Below are positions 52,690-62,454 of a DNA stretch of 64,000 bases, in pieces (position 1 is the stretch's first letter; every line of letters starts with the position of its first letter). Source of the DNA: Saliniramus fredricksonii (GTDB lineage: Bacteria; Pseudomonadota; Alphaproteobacteria; Rhizobiales; Beijerinckiaceae); assembly GCF_900094735.1 (NCBI RefSeq), contig NZ_FMBM01000001.1, positions 310,001-374,000 of the forward strand. The letters run 5' to 3'. The translations under genes and the position numbers were made by a program. The notes beneath the pieces were generated by a model. The model was not told the DNA's origin. It worked only from the letters and a program-made list of their open reading frames with translations, and did not search any database.

Positions 52690-53331
52690 TCAGCTGCGCT
52701 TGACCAGACGCATCAGCTTGAACCAGCCGGCAGGGAAAAGCGGCGCGATTTCGGTCAATTCCACATCGCCGCGCGCCTCGGCCCAGGCCTTGATCCGTTC
52801 AATTCGAAAAGCCGAACTCCAGCCCACCTTCTTCATGAGCGGCGCCACCCATTCCTCGATCTTCGCCATGGCGCCCGTATCATAGCCAAGTTTCGAGGAG
52901 ATCACGATCGCACCGCCGGGCTTGAGAACCCGCATCGCCTCGTCGAGCGCACCTTCAGGATCAGGCACGAGGGTGATCACGAAGGGCACGGCCACCGCGT
53001 CGAAGCTTTCATCGGCAAGACCCAGCCGGCAGGCATCCATGGCGGCGACGAGGCGCGTCTGTGGCGCAGCACCCGAGAGCATCTTGTCGCGGGCGCGCTC
53101 CAGCATGTGAAAGGAGAGATCGACGCCGATCACCCGCGTTCCCTCCGGATACCAGGGCAGCACCAGCCCGGTGCCGACGCCGATCTCGAGGATATCCGGC
53201 CCGGCCTTCGCGGCGGCGCGCGCGGTCTTCGCATGCGCATCGGCGAGAAGCTTGTGATAAACCCTGTCGTAATACGGGGCCCAGCGCTTGTAGGCGCGTT
53301 TCTGTCCTTCGAGATCGTAGGCGACGGCCAT
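52690..53331 (-). CDS. Class I SAM methyltransferase, PmtA-like
   Basis: The 213-aa protein has the SAM-binding motif ILEIGVGTGLVLPWYP and the acidic motif VIGVDLSFHMLERA. The layout (YKRWAPYYDRVYHKLL at the start) is like bacterial phosphatidylethanolamine N-methyltransferase PmtA. The start at 53331 (MAVAYDLEGQ) is chosen; the upstream extension overlaps mnmA. It probably methylates membrane phospholipid headgroups. Confidence 0.75.
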   Translation of the reverse strand: MAVAYDLEGQKRAYKRWAPYYDRVYHKLLADAHAKTARAAAKAGPDILEIGVGTGLVLPWYPEGTRVIGVDLSFHMLERARDKMLSGAAPQTRLVAAMDACRLGLADESFDAVAVPFVITLVPDPEGALDEAMRVLKPGGAIVISSKLGYDTGAMAKIEEWVAPLMKKVGWSSAFRIERIKAWAEARGDVELTEIAPLFPAGWFKLMRLVKRS

Positions 53332-53362
53332 CGTGTTTCCGTTGGTTCTTGCGCGATGCCGC

Positions 53363-54550
53363 TCAGACGGCGCCGATCCTGCGTGCGGGCTCTGCGCCGA
53401 TAAGGTCGAGCCGCGGAGCGCCGACGCGGGTGGCGATGGTGCCGCCGCCGAGCACGCGCGCGCGGGGATCGTCGCTCTCGTAGAAGACACAGGCCTGGCC
53501 GGGCGAGACCCCGTCCTCGGCCACGAGCAGTTCGACCTCGGCCGCGCCGTCCTTCATCCGCAGGATCGCCGGGCCGGGCGCACGCGTCGAGCGCACCCGG
53601 GCGCAGATCTCGATACCGGCCTCACCGATCCGGGAAAGCGGCACCTCGCCGAGCCAGTTGACGTCGCGCAGGATGATCTTGCGGGTGGCAAGCGCCTCGC
53701 GCGGGCCGACAATGACGCGCCCGCGATCGGCATCGAGCGCCACGACGAAGAGCGGCTCGCCCACGGCGATGCCGAGCCCCCGGCGCTGGCCGACCGTGTA
53801 ATGGATGATCCCCTCGTGGCGACCCAGAACGCGCCCGTCGAGATGGACGATATCCCCCGGCTCAGCCGCATGCGGCTTCAGCTTGGCGATGACATCAGCG
53901 TAATTGCCGTTGGGCACGAAGCAGATATCCTGGCTGTCGGCCTTTTCGGCCACGACCAGCCCGAGCTCGCGGGCGAGCGCGCGCGTCTCGCTCTTCTCCT
54001 GCTCGGCCAGCGGAAAGCGCAGCATGGCGAGCTGTTCGGGCGTCGTGGCGTAGAGGAAATAGCTCTGGTCGCGGGAAGGATCGAGGGCGCGGTAGAGCGC
54101 CCGCCCGCCATCGGGCAGCGCCCGGCTCGCGACGTAATGGCCGGTGGCGAGCACATCAGCACCGAGCTCCTGCGCAGTCGCGAGGAGGTCCCTGAACTTG
54201 ATCGAGCGGTTGCATTCGACGCAGGGGATCGGCGTCTCGCCGGCGAGGTAGCTGTCGGCGAAATTGTCGATCACCGCCTCGCGGAAGCGCGATTCGTAAT
54301 CGAGCACGTAATGCGGGATGCCGAGCATCTCCGCCACGCGGCGCGCATCGTGGATGTCCTGTCCGGCGCAGCAAGCGCCCTTGCGATGCACGGCGGCGCC
54401 GTGATCGTAGAGCTGCAGCGTGATGCCGATGACGTCGTAGCCCTCGCGCTGCATCATCGCGGCGACGACGGAGGAATCGACACCGCCCGACATGGCCACG
54501 ACGACGCGCGTCTGCGACGGCTCCTTCGCGATATCCAGGCTGTTGAGCAT
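53363..54550 (-). CDS. mnmA: tRNA-specific 2-thiouridylase
   Basis: The 395-aa protein has the PP-loop [15 protein letters not shown], the catalytic cysteine context [11 protein letters not shown] and the second cysteine in [11 protein letters not shown]. MnmA thiolates U34 of tRNA Lys, Glu and Gln. It is 31 bp upstream of the methyltransferase gene on the same strand. Full length. Confidence 0.95.
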   Translation of the reverse strand: MLNSLDIAKEPSQTRVVVAMSGGVDSSVVAAMMQREGYDVIGITLQLYDHGAAVHRKGACCAGQDIHDARRVAEMLGIPHYVLDYESRFREAVIDNFADSYLAGETPIPCVECNRSIKFRDLLATAQELGADVLATGHYVASRALPDGGRALYRALDPSRDQSYFLYATTPEQLAMLRFPLAEQEKSETRALARELGLVVAEKADSQDICFVPNGNYADVIAKLKPHAAEPGDIVHLDGRVLGRHEGIIHYTVGQRRGLGIAVGEPLFVVALDADRGRVIVGPREALATRKIILRDVNWLGEVPLSRIGEAGIEICARVRSTRAPGPAILRMKDGAAEVELLVAEDGVSPGQACVFYESDDPRARVLGGGTIATRVGAPRLDLIGAEPARRIGAV

Positions 54551-54771
54551 GGGCTCCTCGTCTGATGGTTCGATTGCTACGGCGCGTCCCCCGCGTTTCC
54601 ATACACGGGATGGCCCATGATTTCCAGCGCTGCCGGGCGACCACCATGAGAAACACGCGCAGTCTCATGTGGGGCACGCAGTCCTTCGCACCGGATCCGC
54701 GCGAGCGGGGACCGCCCTGCCTTCTCGCCCGGCCTCCCGTTGCGCTCGATTCCCGTCGCGCTGAACACCTG

Positions 54772-54819
54772 CCAAGTTCAAACCCTTCCAAGTTCAACAC
54801 CTGCCAAGTTCAAACCCGG
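54772..54819. repeat. Three 16-bp tandem repeats at the 3' end of the HD gene
   Basis: CCAAGTTCAA begins at 54772, 54788 and 54804, an exact 16-bp period. The last unit overlaps the stop of the HD hydrolase gene. The remaining gap to mnmA (54551-54771) has no gene. Confidence 0.7.
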
Positions 54820-55433
54820 CCACGCTCATTCTGCAAGGCTGCAACGCGCTGCGCGAAACGCTGCTGCATCACTTCGATCGGCTGCGGTGCAAGCAACGCC
54901 TCGCTCGCGGGAGACAGTGCCCGGGGTTTGCCGAAGAAGCGCTCGGCTTCCTCCTCCGCAAAGCCGGCGAGCCGGACGGCTTCGTGAAAGGCTGCGGCGC
55001 CGTCGGCGCGCTTCATCAAGGCAGCGAGTGCCCGCGAGGGCGTGGCGGAGAGGCCGAAATGCAGGCGGATCGCCGCCATCAGCCGCGCCTCGACCTGCTT
55101 GTAGGTATCGCCGATCACCGCCTTGAAGGGGGAGATCATGTCACCGATCACGTATTCCGGCGCGTCATGCAGCAGGATGCCGAGCCGTTCCCCGGGTGTC
55201 AGCGCCTGCGCCATATCTGCGGCGACCGTCTCGACCAGCAGTGAATGCTGGGCCACCGAGAAGATGTGTACGCCATGCGTCTGCCCGTTCCAGCGCGCGA
55301 CACGGGCGAGGCCGTGGGCGATGTCTTCGAGTTCGATATCGAGCGGCGAGGGATCGAGCAGGTCGAGCCGGCGTCCCGACAGCATCCGTTGCCAGGCGCG
55401 CGCGGGTCGATGTGTCGATGATTTGCGGCTCAT
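54810..55433 (-). CDS. HD-domain hydrolase (YfbR-like)
   Basis: The 207-aa protein has HD-family metal motifs: H in QTHGVHIFSVAQHSLLVE, HD in LGILLHDAPEYVIGDM and later KRADGAAAFHEAVRL. The family includes 5'-nucleotidases such as YfbR. The ATG at 55433 overlaps the tag stop by 4 bp. The substrate is not known. Confidence 0.8.
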   Translation of the reverse strand: MSRKSSTHRPARAWQRMLSGRRLDLLDPSPLDIELEDIAHGLARVARWNGQTHGVHIFSVAQHSLLVETVAADMAQALTPGERLGILLHDAPEYVIGDMISPFKAVIGDTYKQVEARLMAAIRLHFGLSATPSRALAALMKRADGAAAFHEAVRLAGFAEEEAERFFGKPRALSPASEALLAPQPIEVMQQRFAQRVAALQNERGRV

Positions 55434-56062
55434 GCGCCTGCCCCGTCGATCCGGATATCGGCAAGCGCAGCGCATTCGGCATGACGAAAGCAGCCGGTGA
55501 GATGATCGTTCGTCATGCCCACCGCCTGCATGAAGGCATAGACGATGGTAGGCCCGCAAAAACCGAACCCCTCCGCCTTCAGCGCGCGCGACATGGCCTG
55601 CGATTGCGCATTCTGCGTCGGCACGGTTTCACGGGTCTGGTATTGCGGCTGCGCCGGGCATCCATCAACGAATTTCCAGAGAAAATGCGCAAACCCCTCC
55701 CGCTCCTCAATGGCGAGCCAGGCGCGCGCCCCGGCGATGGTGGCGACGATCTTGGCGCGGTTGCGCACGATACCGGCATCATTCATCAGCGCCCCGATGC
55801 GCGCCTCGTCAAATCGCGCAATGGCCTGCGGATCGAATCCGGCAAAGGCTGCACGGAAGGCGTCGCGTTTGCGCAGGATGGTGATCCAGGACAGCCCGGC
55901 CTGGAAACCGTCGAGAATGAGCTTCTCGAACAGCGCCCGCCCATCCGTCTCTGGCACGCCCCATTCGGTATCGTGATAGTCGACATAGAGCGGATCACAC
56001 CCCGGCCACCAGCAACGGGCCAGTCCGTCCGGGTGCACGATCAGGGACGGGCCGGGCGCCAT
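55430..56062 (-). CDS. tag: DNA-3-methyladenine glycosylase I
   Basis: The 210-aa protein matches Tag: RCWWPGCDPLYVDYHDTEWG, then FEKLILDGFQAGLSWITIL, then FGFCGPTIVYAFMQAVGMTN, with a C-terminal zinc-site HLTGCFRHAEC. It removes 3-methyladenine from DNA. It is coupled to the HD gene by overlap. Confidence 0.93.
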   Translation of the reverse strand: MAPGPSLIVHPDGLARCWWPGCDPLYVDYHDTEWGVPETDGRALFEKLILDGFQAGLSWITILRKRDAFRAAFAGFDPQAIARFDEARIGALMNDAGIVRNRAKIVATIAGARAWLAIEEREGFAHFLWKFVDGCPAQPQYQTRETVPTQNAQSQAMSRALKAEGFGFCGPTIVYAFMQAVGMTNDHLTGCFRHAECAALADIRIDGAGA

Positions 56063-56073
56063 GGCCGGGCTGG

Positions 56074-56931
56074 TCAGCGCATATCGGCGCTGAAGGAGTA
56101 GGACAGGCCGAAGCCGGCGGAAAACTGGTTGGGCGAACCATGCGTGCGCACCAGCGGCGACTTGCGCACATCGCCAGCGAGGCGGTCATAGCGGGCAAAG
56201 GCCCGGACCGTCCAGTCGGGGGTAACGGCATAGCTGGCCGAGCCGACGACGCCGAAAGCACGGATGCCCGATCCCGGCGAATACAGCGCGAGTCGCGAAC
56301 CGGCTGCCTGCTGTTCGCGGCTGACGCCGAAATAGGTACGGTTGTATTCGGCATTGGCCCAGGACAGGCGCGGTCCGACCGAGAGCGTCCATTGCGTATC
56401 CGGACGCATGACGAGATCAGCCCCCACATCCGCGAGGACGCCGGTATGGCCGCCGATCCCATGGCGCATCTCGGCGCTCAGCCGGAAATTCTGGGTCGCC
56501 CAGATCTCTGCGAAGCCGCCGATTTCCGCCGTGAAGCCGACATTGCCGAGCCCCGTGAGAGCGGCAGCATCGCTTTCGGCCCGGCGCCCGCGGAACTTGC
56601 CCACGGCGCCAACGCGAACATTCTCCACCTCGATGAGGCCGATACGGATGCCGTCATCAGGCGCACGGAACCGGGTCGGCGAGCCGGAGCGGCGAATGGA
56701 GAAGATCGGCATGGGGCGCACGCGATAGGTCTTGGCACCCTCGAACTGTGGCAGGAGGCGGGCTTCTGCCCCGATCGTCATGGTCCAGCTGCCGGCGAAG
56801 ACATTGGTGGTCTGGGCCTGCGCGGGGGCGGCCGACATGGCATGCACACCCGCAGCGAGACCGGCACCGAGAACCACACCGGAAAGGGTGTGGCGGCTGA
56901 GCGGATGAAAACGCGATTTCAGGGTCATCAT
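56074..56931 (-). CDS. MipA/OmpV-family outer membrane protein
   Basis: The 285-aa protein starts MMTLKSRFHPLSRHTLSG with a signal peptide ending near APAQAQTTN. It has alternating beta-strand sequence typical of the MipA/OmpV beta barrel (GFGLSYSFSADMR at the C-terminus). It occurs just upstream of tag on the same strand. Role in the outer membrane not clear. Confidence 0.75.
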   Translation of the reverse strand: MMTLKSRFHPLSRHTLSGVVLGAGLAAGVHAMSAAPAQAQTTNVFAGSWTMTIGAEARLLPQFEGAKTYRVRPMPIFSIRRSGSPTRFRAPDDGIRIGLIEVENVRVGAVGKFRGRRAESDAAALTGLGNVGFTAEIGGFAEIWATQNFRLSAEMRHGIGGHTGVLADVGADLVMRPDTQWTLSVGPRLSWANAEYNRTYFGVSREQQAAGSRLALYSPGSGIRAFGVVGSASYAVTPDWTVRAFARYDRLAGDVRKSPLVRTHGSPNQFSAGFGLSYSFSADMR

Positions 56932-57020
56932 TGATCCGATGGTTACGCAACTCTGACTGAGTAGCGATAATGCCGCGTAAACGGTCAACGCATTCTTAAC
57001 GGCGCTTTCGTTTAGCGCCG

Positions 57021-57902
57021 CTACCGCTCGCTGTCGAGCCCGTATGCGGCATGCGGGAGGGAAATGCCCAGCCAATCGGGCTGAATCAAGGCAAGCCGGG
57101 CCTGACCGGATTCAAGGGCTGCTCCGGCATTCAGCGCGTCGGCCACCCGGTCGAGCCGCATTTTCGCCATGGCACGATCCTGCGTCGCGCTGACGCAGGT
57201 CCCGACCACCTTGCCCCCAGCGGTGATCTCCGCACCCGGCTCCGGCAAGGAACCGGCCAAAGCCGTCACGGGAACGAAACGCGTGCGCGCCGTACCGCGA
57301 TGCTGCATCCGCGAAACAACCTCCTGGCCAACATAGCAACCCTTGGCGAAATCCACCCCGCCATTTTGATCCATCAGCGCCTCGTGCGGGAAGGTTTCGC
57401 CGAAAGCGTAGTCCAAACCGCCCTCGGGCATGCCATGCGCCATGCGATGGGCCTTGTAATCATCGCCCGACGCGTCGCCCACCGGTGCATCGCCCGCCGT
57501 CAAGATCGCCCGCCAGCCGAGAGCGGCGAGGCGCGGATCGGGGCCCGCGACACGTGCCGTCTTCGGAACCGTAGCATCGTCCCAGCCGGCGATGACGGCG
57601 AAATCTTCGGCGCGCTCATCCAGCGTGACCTTGGCGCGCAGGCGGTAGAATTTCAGCCGTCTGGCGAGTTCGGAAAGCAGGTCGCGCCGGCAATCGAGAT
57701 AGAATCCGCCCTCCGATTCGGGCGCGACATGGAGGAAGAAATCGAACAGGATCTTCCCCTGGGGCGTGAGCAGCGCCGCGAAGATCGGCTTGCCCGGCTG
57801 CGCATTGTCCACATCGCTGGTGATCAGACCGTCGAGAAAATCATGCGCCGCCTCGCCGGCGACATGCAGAACCGCGCGATCATCCAGTCTCGCCAAAGGC
57901 AT
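57021..57902 (-). CDS. ygfZ: YgfZ/GcvT-domain folate-binding protein
   Basis: The 293-aa protein has the YgfZ signature KGCYVGQEVVSRMQHRG and a GcvT-like fold (FLDGLITSDVDNAQ near the start). YgfZ uses folate to help build or repair Fe-S proteins. GGGAGCACGAC precedes the ATG at 57902. Confidence 0.9.
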   Translation of the reverse strand: MPLARLDDRAVLHVAGEAAHDFLDGLITSDVDNAQPGKPIFAALLTPQGKILFDFFLHVAPESEGGFYLDCRRDLLSELARRLKFYRLRAKVTLDERAEDFAVIAGWDDATVPKTARVAGPDPRLAALGWRAILTAGDAPVGDASGDDYKAHRMAHGMPEGGLDYAFGETFPHEALMDQNGGVDFAKGCYVGQEVVSRMQHRGTARTRFVPVTALAGSLPEPGAEITAGGKVVGTCVSATQDRAMAKMRLDRVADALNAGAALESGQARLALIQPDWLGISLPHAAYGLDSER

Positions 57903-58064
57903 GTCGTGCTCCCGTTTCAGGAAAATGGCCGCGAGCAACCCCGCTCAGGCTGGAGATAGCCTCGCAGGCGCCTGCACTCAAGGCATGCCGGTGATGACAA
58001 TGCCCCGGTTTTGTCGCATCACTAGGCGCAATCAATTCTGCGATAAAGAAAAGCGAGGCATGCG

Positions 58065-59432
58065 ATGGCGGTTTTCGATCTGATTCTCAAGGGCGGCTGC
58101 GTGGTCAATCACGATGGCGAGGGCATCCGCGATATCGGCGTGCGCGCCGGCGCCATCGCCGAAATCGGCGATCTCTCGCAGGCCTCCGCCGAGCGCGTGG
58201 TTGATTGTACCGGTCTCCATATCCTGCCCGGCGTGATCGACAGCCAGGTGCATTTTCGCGAGCCGGGCCTTGATCACAAGGAAGATCTCGAAACCGGCGC
58301 CCGCGCGGCCGTGATGGGCGGCGTCACCAGCGTCTTCGAGATGCCCAATACCAATCCCCAGACGACGACACCGGAAGCGCTGGCCGACAAGATCGCTCGC
58401 GCGACGAACCGCATGCATTGCGATTTCGGCTTCTGGGTCGGCGGCACGCACGAAAATGCGAAGGACATCCCCGAACTCGAGCGCCTGCCGGGCGCCGTGG
58501 GCATCAAGGTCTTCATGGGTTCGTCCACCGGCTCGCTGCTGGTGGAGGATGATGGCGGCGTCACCGAAATTCTGAAACGCACCCGCCGGCGTTCGGCCTT
58601 CCATTCGGAAGACGAGGAGATGCTGCGCGAACGCAAGCCCCTTCGCGTGGAGGGCGATCCGCGTTCGCATCCCGTCTGGCGCTCGCCGGAAGTCGCCCTG
58701 AAATGCACCGAGCGGCTGGTGCGCATCGCCCATGCGACGGGCGCAAAGATCCATGTGCTGCATATCTCGACGAAGGAGGAGATGGATTTTCTCGTCCATC
58801 ACAAGGACGTCGCCACCGTCGAGGTGACGCCAAACCATCTCACGCTCACCGCGCCTGAAGCCTATGAGCGCCTCGGCGCGCTCGCCCAGATGAACCCGCC
58901 GGTGCGCGACGAGGGCCATCGCGAGGGCATCTGGCGCGGTCTCACCCAGGGCATCGTCGATGTGCTCGGCTCCGACCATGCGCCGCATACGCTGGAAGAA
59001 AAGCAGAATGCCACCTATCCGAACACGCCCTCGGGCATGACCGGGGTGCAAACATTCGTGCCGGTGATGCTCGATCACGTCAACAAGGGCCGGCTCTCGC
59101 TGATGCGCTTCGTCGATCTCACCTCGGCGGGCCCCCAGCGCATTTTCGGCATTGCCCGCAAGGGACGCATCGCAGCCGGCTATGACGCCGATTTCACCAT
59201 CGTCGATCTGAAGAAGCAGAAGACCATCAGCAATGACTGGATCGCCTCGAAATGCGGCTGGACGCCTTATGACGGGGTCTCCGTCACCGGCTGGCCGGTC
59301 GGCACGATGGTGCGCGGCAACATGGTGATGTGGGAGGGCGAACTCACTGCGCCGGGCGCCGGCGCACCGGTGCGTTTCGTCGATACGCTGGGGGGGCTGA
59401 GAGCATCATCCCGTCAGGTGGATACCGGCTGA
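58065..59432 (+). CDS. pyrC: Dihydroorotase
   Basis: The 455-aa amidohydrolase has the metal site QVHFREPG, the lysine region GIKVFMGSSTGSL, HVLHISTKEEMDF and SDHAPH. It closes carbamoyl-aspartate to dihydroorotate in pyrimidine synthesis. A related allantoinase/hydantoinase cannot be fully excluded. Single gene, divergent from ygfZ. Confidence 0.85.
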   Translation: MAVFDLILKGGCVVNHDGEGIRDIGVRAGAIAEIGDLSQASAERVVDCTGLHILPGVIDSQVHFREPGLDHKEDLETGARAAVMGGVTSVFEMPNTNPQTTTPEALADKIARATNRMHCDFGFWVGGTHENAKDIPELERLPGAVGIKVFMGSSTGSLLVEDDGGVTEILKRTRRRSAFHSEDEEMLRERKPLRVEGDPRSHPVWRSPEVALKCTERLVRIAHATGAKIHVLHISTKEEMDFLVHHKDVATVEVTPNHLTLTAPEAYERLGALAQMNPPVRDEGHREGIWRGLTQGIVDVLGSDHAPHTLEEKQNATYPNTPSGMTGVQTFVPVMLDHVNKGRLSLMRFVDLTSAGPQRIFGIARKGRIAAGYDADFTIVDLKKQKTISNDWIASKCGWTPYDGVSVTGWPVGTMVRGNMVMWEGELTAPGAGAPVRFVDTLGGLRASSRQVDTG

Positions 59433-59503
59433 CGGAAAAGGATTCGCGAAACAACGACCTTGAGCGCCCGGCCTGACCCCGTCAGCTCGGAGCGCTCCAC
59501 TGG

Positions 59504-61621
59504 TCATTGCGCGGGCACATGATCCGGGTCGACGGGGCGATACACGCCGTCGACCCCCGCTCTCATGTCGATGCGGCGCTCGTGGAAGGCGATGAGCGTG
59601 GAGCGGTGGCCGATCGAGATCAGGGTGGTCCCGGGCAGCTCCTCGCGCAGCACCTTGTAGATCGCGGCTTCCGTCGGCTCGTCCATGGCGGCGGTCGCTT
59701 CGTCGACGAGAAGCCAGTCGGGCTGTTCGAGCAATGCGCGCGCGATCGCAAGGCGCTGCTGCTCGCCGAGCGAGAGCGTCTGTGCCCAGGAGCGATCCTC
59801 GTCGAGCAGCGGCACGAGATGGGCAAGCCGCGCCTTCTCCAGCGCCGCGCGCAGCGCGTCATCCGAATAGAGATTCTCCAGCGCCGGATAGGCCACGACC
59901 CCGCGCAGGGTGCCCACCGGGATGTAGGGCCGCTGCGGCAGGAGCATGAGCTTGCGCCCGGCGGGTTTATGCACCACACCCTCGCCGAAGGGCCAGATGC
60001 CCGAGATGGCGCGAAACAGCGTCGATTTACCCGTCCCCGACATCCCGGCCAGAAGCACCGATTCGCCGGGTCGGAAGGTAAGCTGCGAGGCCCCGGCGAT
60101 GGGGGTACCATCGGGCAGGCGCACGATCACGTTCTCGAGGCGCAACGTATCGCCCTCATGCTCGGTGATGACGATCTCGCCGGTCTCGCGCCCGGCCTCG
60201 CGGGCGCGCTGCATCGATTCCTCGAAGGAGGTCAGGCGGTCGACCACGGCCTTGTAGGAGGCCAGCCGCTGATAGGCGTCGATGAAGAAGGAGAGCGCAC
60301 TCTCCACCCGTGCGAAGGCGCCCGCCGTCTGCGTCATCACGCCGAGCTGGATCTGGCCGGCAAAATAGAACGGTGCCGCGATCACGTAGGGTACCACGGA
60401 GTTCGAATAATCGTAGAAACTGGTAAAGGCGATCAACCGCTTGTTGATGCTCACGCGCCTGAAGAAATTGTCGACGATGCGTGCGAATTGCGTGCCCAGC
60501 CGTTCGCGCTCGGCCCCCTGCCCGCGCAGCAGCGCGACCTGCTCGCCATATTCGCGCAGCCGCGCCAGCGAGAAGCGGAAATCCGCCTCATAGCGCTCCT
60601 GCAGGAAGTTCAGCCGGATCAGCGGACGCCCGATCAGATGCGTCGCATATGTCGCGATCACGGCGTAGACCAGTGCGATCCAGAACAGCAGACCCGGCAC
60701 CACCACCTCGGTCCCCGGGAAGGTGAAATCGGAGGAGATCGTCCACAGGATCACCGAGAAGGAGACGAGCGTTGAAACCTGCGACAGCATGCCCAGCGTC
60801 AGGCCCATCGTATCGGTGGTGAACTTGTTGATATCCTCCTGGATGCGCTGGTCGGGGTTGTCGGTCTGGACGCCGAAGACCTGCATCCGATAGGGGATCG
60901 CGCCCGAAAGCCAGCGGCGCGTGTAGAATTGTGTCATCCAGTTGCGCCAGTGGATATCCAGCGTCATGCGCACGGCATATTGATAGATCGCCATGGTCAC
61001 GGCGATGGTGACCCAGAATACCCAGACCGTGAGCAGAAGCCGCCAGAACTCGTCCGCATTGCTTTCCTGGATGGCGTTGAACCAGTCGCGGTTCCAGTAG
61101 CTCAGCCGCACCGAGATGGCGACGAGCGCGAATTGCATGATCACCACGATCGAGAGCAGGACCGTGCCGATGACGCGCTCCTGGGCCCGGAATTCCGGGA
61201 ACGGCCAGATCTGCACGACACCCGTCTCGCGCGAGACGAAGAACGGATCGGTCAGTTGCGCGATGGTGCGGATCACCGGAATGCGCCCGACGGCGAGCAT
61301 GGCGAGCGCAAAGATCGCCGCCGCCACCGGCATGGCCAGCGGCGGGGTGAATCCGTCCATCGCCGCAGGCGTATAACCGTGGTTGTCGACCAGATAGAGC
61401 ACGCCGAGCAGGGTATGCGCGAAGGCGATCAGCCCGATCAGGATGCGCAGGTAAACCGCCGTATCACGCGAAAACCGCAACGCCGCGCCGATGGCGATCG
61501 TGGCGATCGGCAAGAGCAGCGGTATGGTTTCGCCCAACAGCGCGCCGATGAGGAGGAGCGCGCCCGCAAGCGCGAAAACCAGCGAAGCCCTTTGCATCAG
61601 ATGCACGCCCTCAATTGCCAC
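59504..61621 (-). CDS. SbmA/YddA-type ABC transporter with fused ATPase
   Basis: The 705-aa protein has a long N-terminal membrane region (about residues 10-390, SYWNRDWFNAIQESNADEFW typical of SbmA/BacA) and a C-terminal ATPase: Walker A AGMSGTGKSTLFRAI, signature LSLGEQQRLAIARALL, Walker B WLLVDEATAAMDEP. Relatives transport peptides, vitamin B12 or lipids. The start is uncertain between GTG 61621 and ATG 61597. Confidence 0.85.
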   Translation of the reverse strand: MAIEGVHLMQRASLVFALAGALLLIGALLGETIPLLLPIATIAIGAALRFSRDTAVYLRILIGLIAFAHTLLGVLYLVDNHGYTPAAMDGFTPPLAMPVAAAIFALAMLAVGRIPVIRTIAQLTDPFFVSRETGVVQIWPFPEFRAQERVIGTVLLSIVVIMQFALVAISVRLSYWNRDWFNAIQESNADEFWRLLLTVWVFWVTIAVTMAIYQYAVRMTLDIHWRNWMTQFYTRRWLSGAIPYRMQVFGVQTDNPDQRIQEDINKFTTDTMGLTLGMLSQVSTLVSFSVILWTISSDFTFPGTEVVVPGLLFWIALVYAVIATYATHLIGRPLIRLNFLQERYEADFRFSLARLREYGEQVALLRGQGAERERLGTQFARIVDNFFRRVSINKRLIAFTSFYDYSNSVVPYVIAAPFYFAGQIQLGVMTQTAGAFARVESALSFFIDAYQRLASYKAVVDRLTSFEESMQRAREAGRETGEIVITEHEGDTLRLENVIVRLPDGTPIAGASQLTFRPGESVLLAGMSGTGKSTLFRAISGIWPFGEGVVHKPAGRKLMLLPQRPYIPVGTLRGVVAYPALENLYSDDALRAALEKARLAHLVPLLDEDRSWAQTLSLGEQQRLAIARALLEQPDWLLVDEATAAMDEPTEAAIYKVLREELPGTTLISIGHRSTLIAFHERRIDMRAGVDGVYRPVDPDHVPAQ

Positions 61622-61751
61622 TCCTCACGATTCGCCCGACTCCCTGCCGGCACGGCGATGATGCGCGATAGCGCGCATCGAAGATAGGCACAATAACGCG
61701 CCGCGACAGATGTGCAGCGCCATTGTCAAGCAGATGTGATCCGGGCTGCCC

Positions 61752-62219
61752 TCATGCGGCGGCATCGGCCTGAGGGTTGCGCTTGAGAACGGCGAGATTG
61801 AGCGCGAACGCGTAGCTGCCCCAGAGCAGATACGGCACGAGCAGCGCGGCAGCGAGCCCGTCGATCGCGGCGAAAGCCGTGATCGTGGCGGCGAGCGCGA
61901 CCCAGAGCAGGCCGATCACGATTGCCGCGGCGCGCATTCTGTGCAGACCGAAGAAAACCGCGGACCACAGGGTGTTCAGGCAGATCTGCAGGCTCCACAA
62001 GGCCAGCGCCAGCGCGCTGTCCGGCTCCCCCGCCACCCGCGCGACGGCGACCGCCATCATCAGATAGAGCACACTCCAGATGATCGGAAAGGCGATGTTC
62101 GGTGGCGTCCATGACGGCTTGTCGAGACCACGATACCAGGCGCCGGGCTTGAAAAGCACACCCGACGAGGCCGCGACGGCACAGGTGGCGAGAAAGACGA
62201 GGAAGACGGCGAGATCCAT
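61752..62219 (-). CDS. TspO/MBR family protein
   Basis: The 155-aa protein has five hydrophobic segments and TspO hallmarks: WYRGLDKPSWTPPNIAFPII and WSLQICLNTLWSAVFFGLHR. TspO binds porphyrins and responds to oxygen or light in alphaproteobacteria. The start at 62219 begins MDLAVFLVFLATC. Confidence 0.9.
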   Translation of the reverse strand: MDLAVFLVFLATCAVAASSGVLFKPGAWYRGLDKPSWTPPNIAFPIIWSVLYLMMAVAVARVAGEPDSALALALWSLQICLNTLWSAVFFGLHRMRAAAIVIGLLWVALAATITAFAAIDGLAAALLVPYLLWGSYAFALNLAVLKRNPQADAAA

Positions 62220-62313
62220 CAGATGCTCCCGGAACAGAACGCTGCGCGAGCATAGGCGGCTGATCCGTATGCGGCAATGCTGCCTGTTCCTGCGGGAAGC
62301 CCTCCGGCGAGAC

Positions 62314-62373
62314 GCATTCCGGGGACACGCGCTCCGGGGGCACGCTCTCCGGGAACACGCGCTTCGGGGGCAA
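62314..62373. repeat. Four 15-bp imperfect tandem repeats
   Basis: GCGCTCCGGGGGCAC and three related 15-mers follow one another between tspO and nadE. The unit is GC-rich and its multiple-of-three length leaves frames open on both strands. Probably a local slippage repeat. Confidence 0.6.
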
Positions 62374-62454
62374 GCGTTGCGGCGGCCATGCATATGCACC
62401 CTCGAAATCGGCTTTGCCGTTGCGGCGGGGCACGCGGCGCGTTATCTCCCGAAC

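Noticed and set aside
62314-62373. CRISPR-like array
   Set aside because: The 15-bp units are contiguous and have no spacers; no cas genes. No CRISPR was seen elsewhere in the window.
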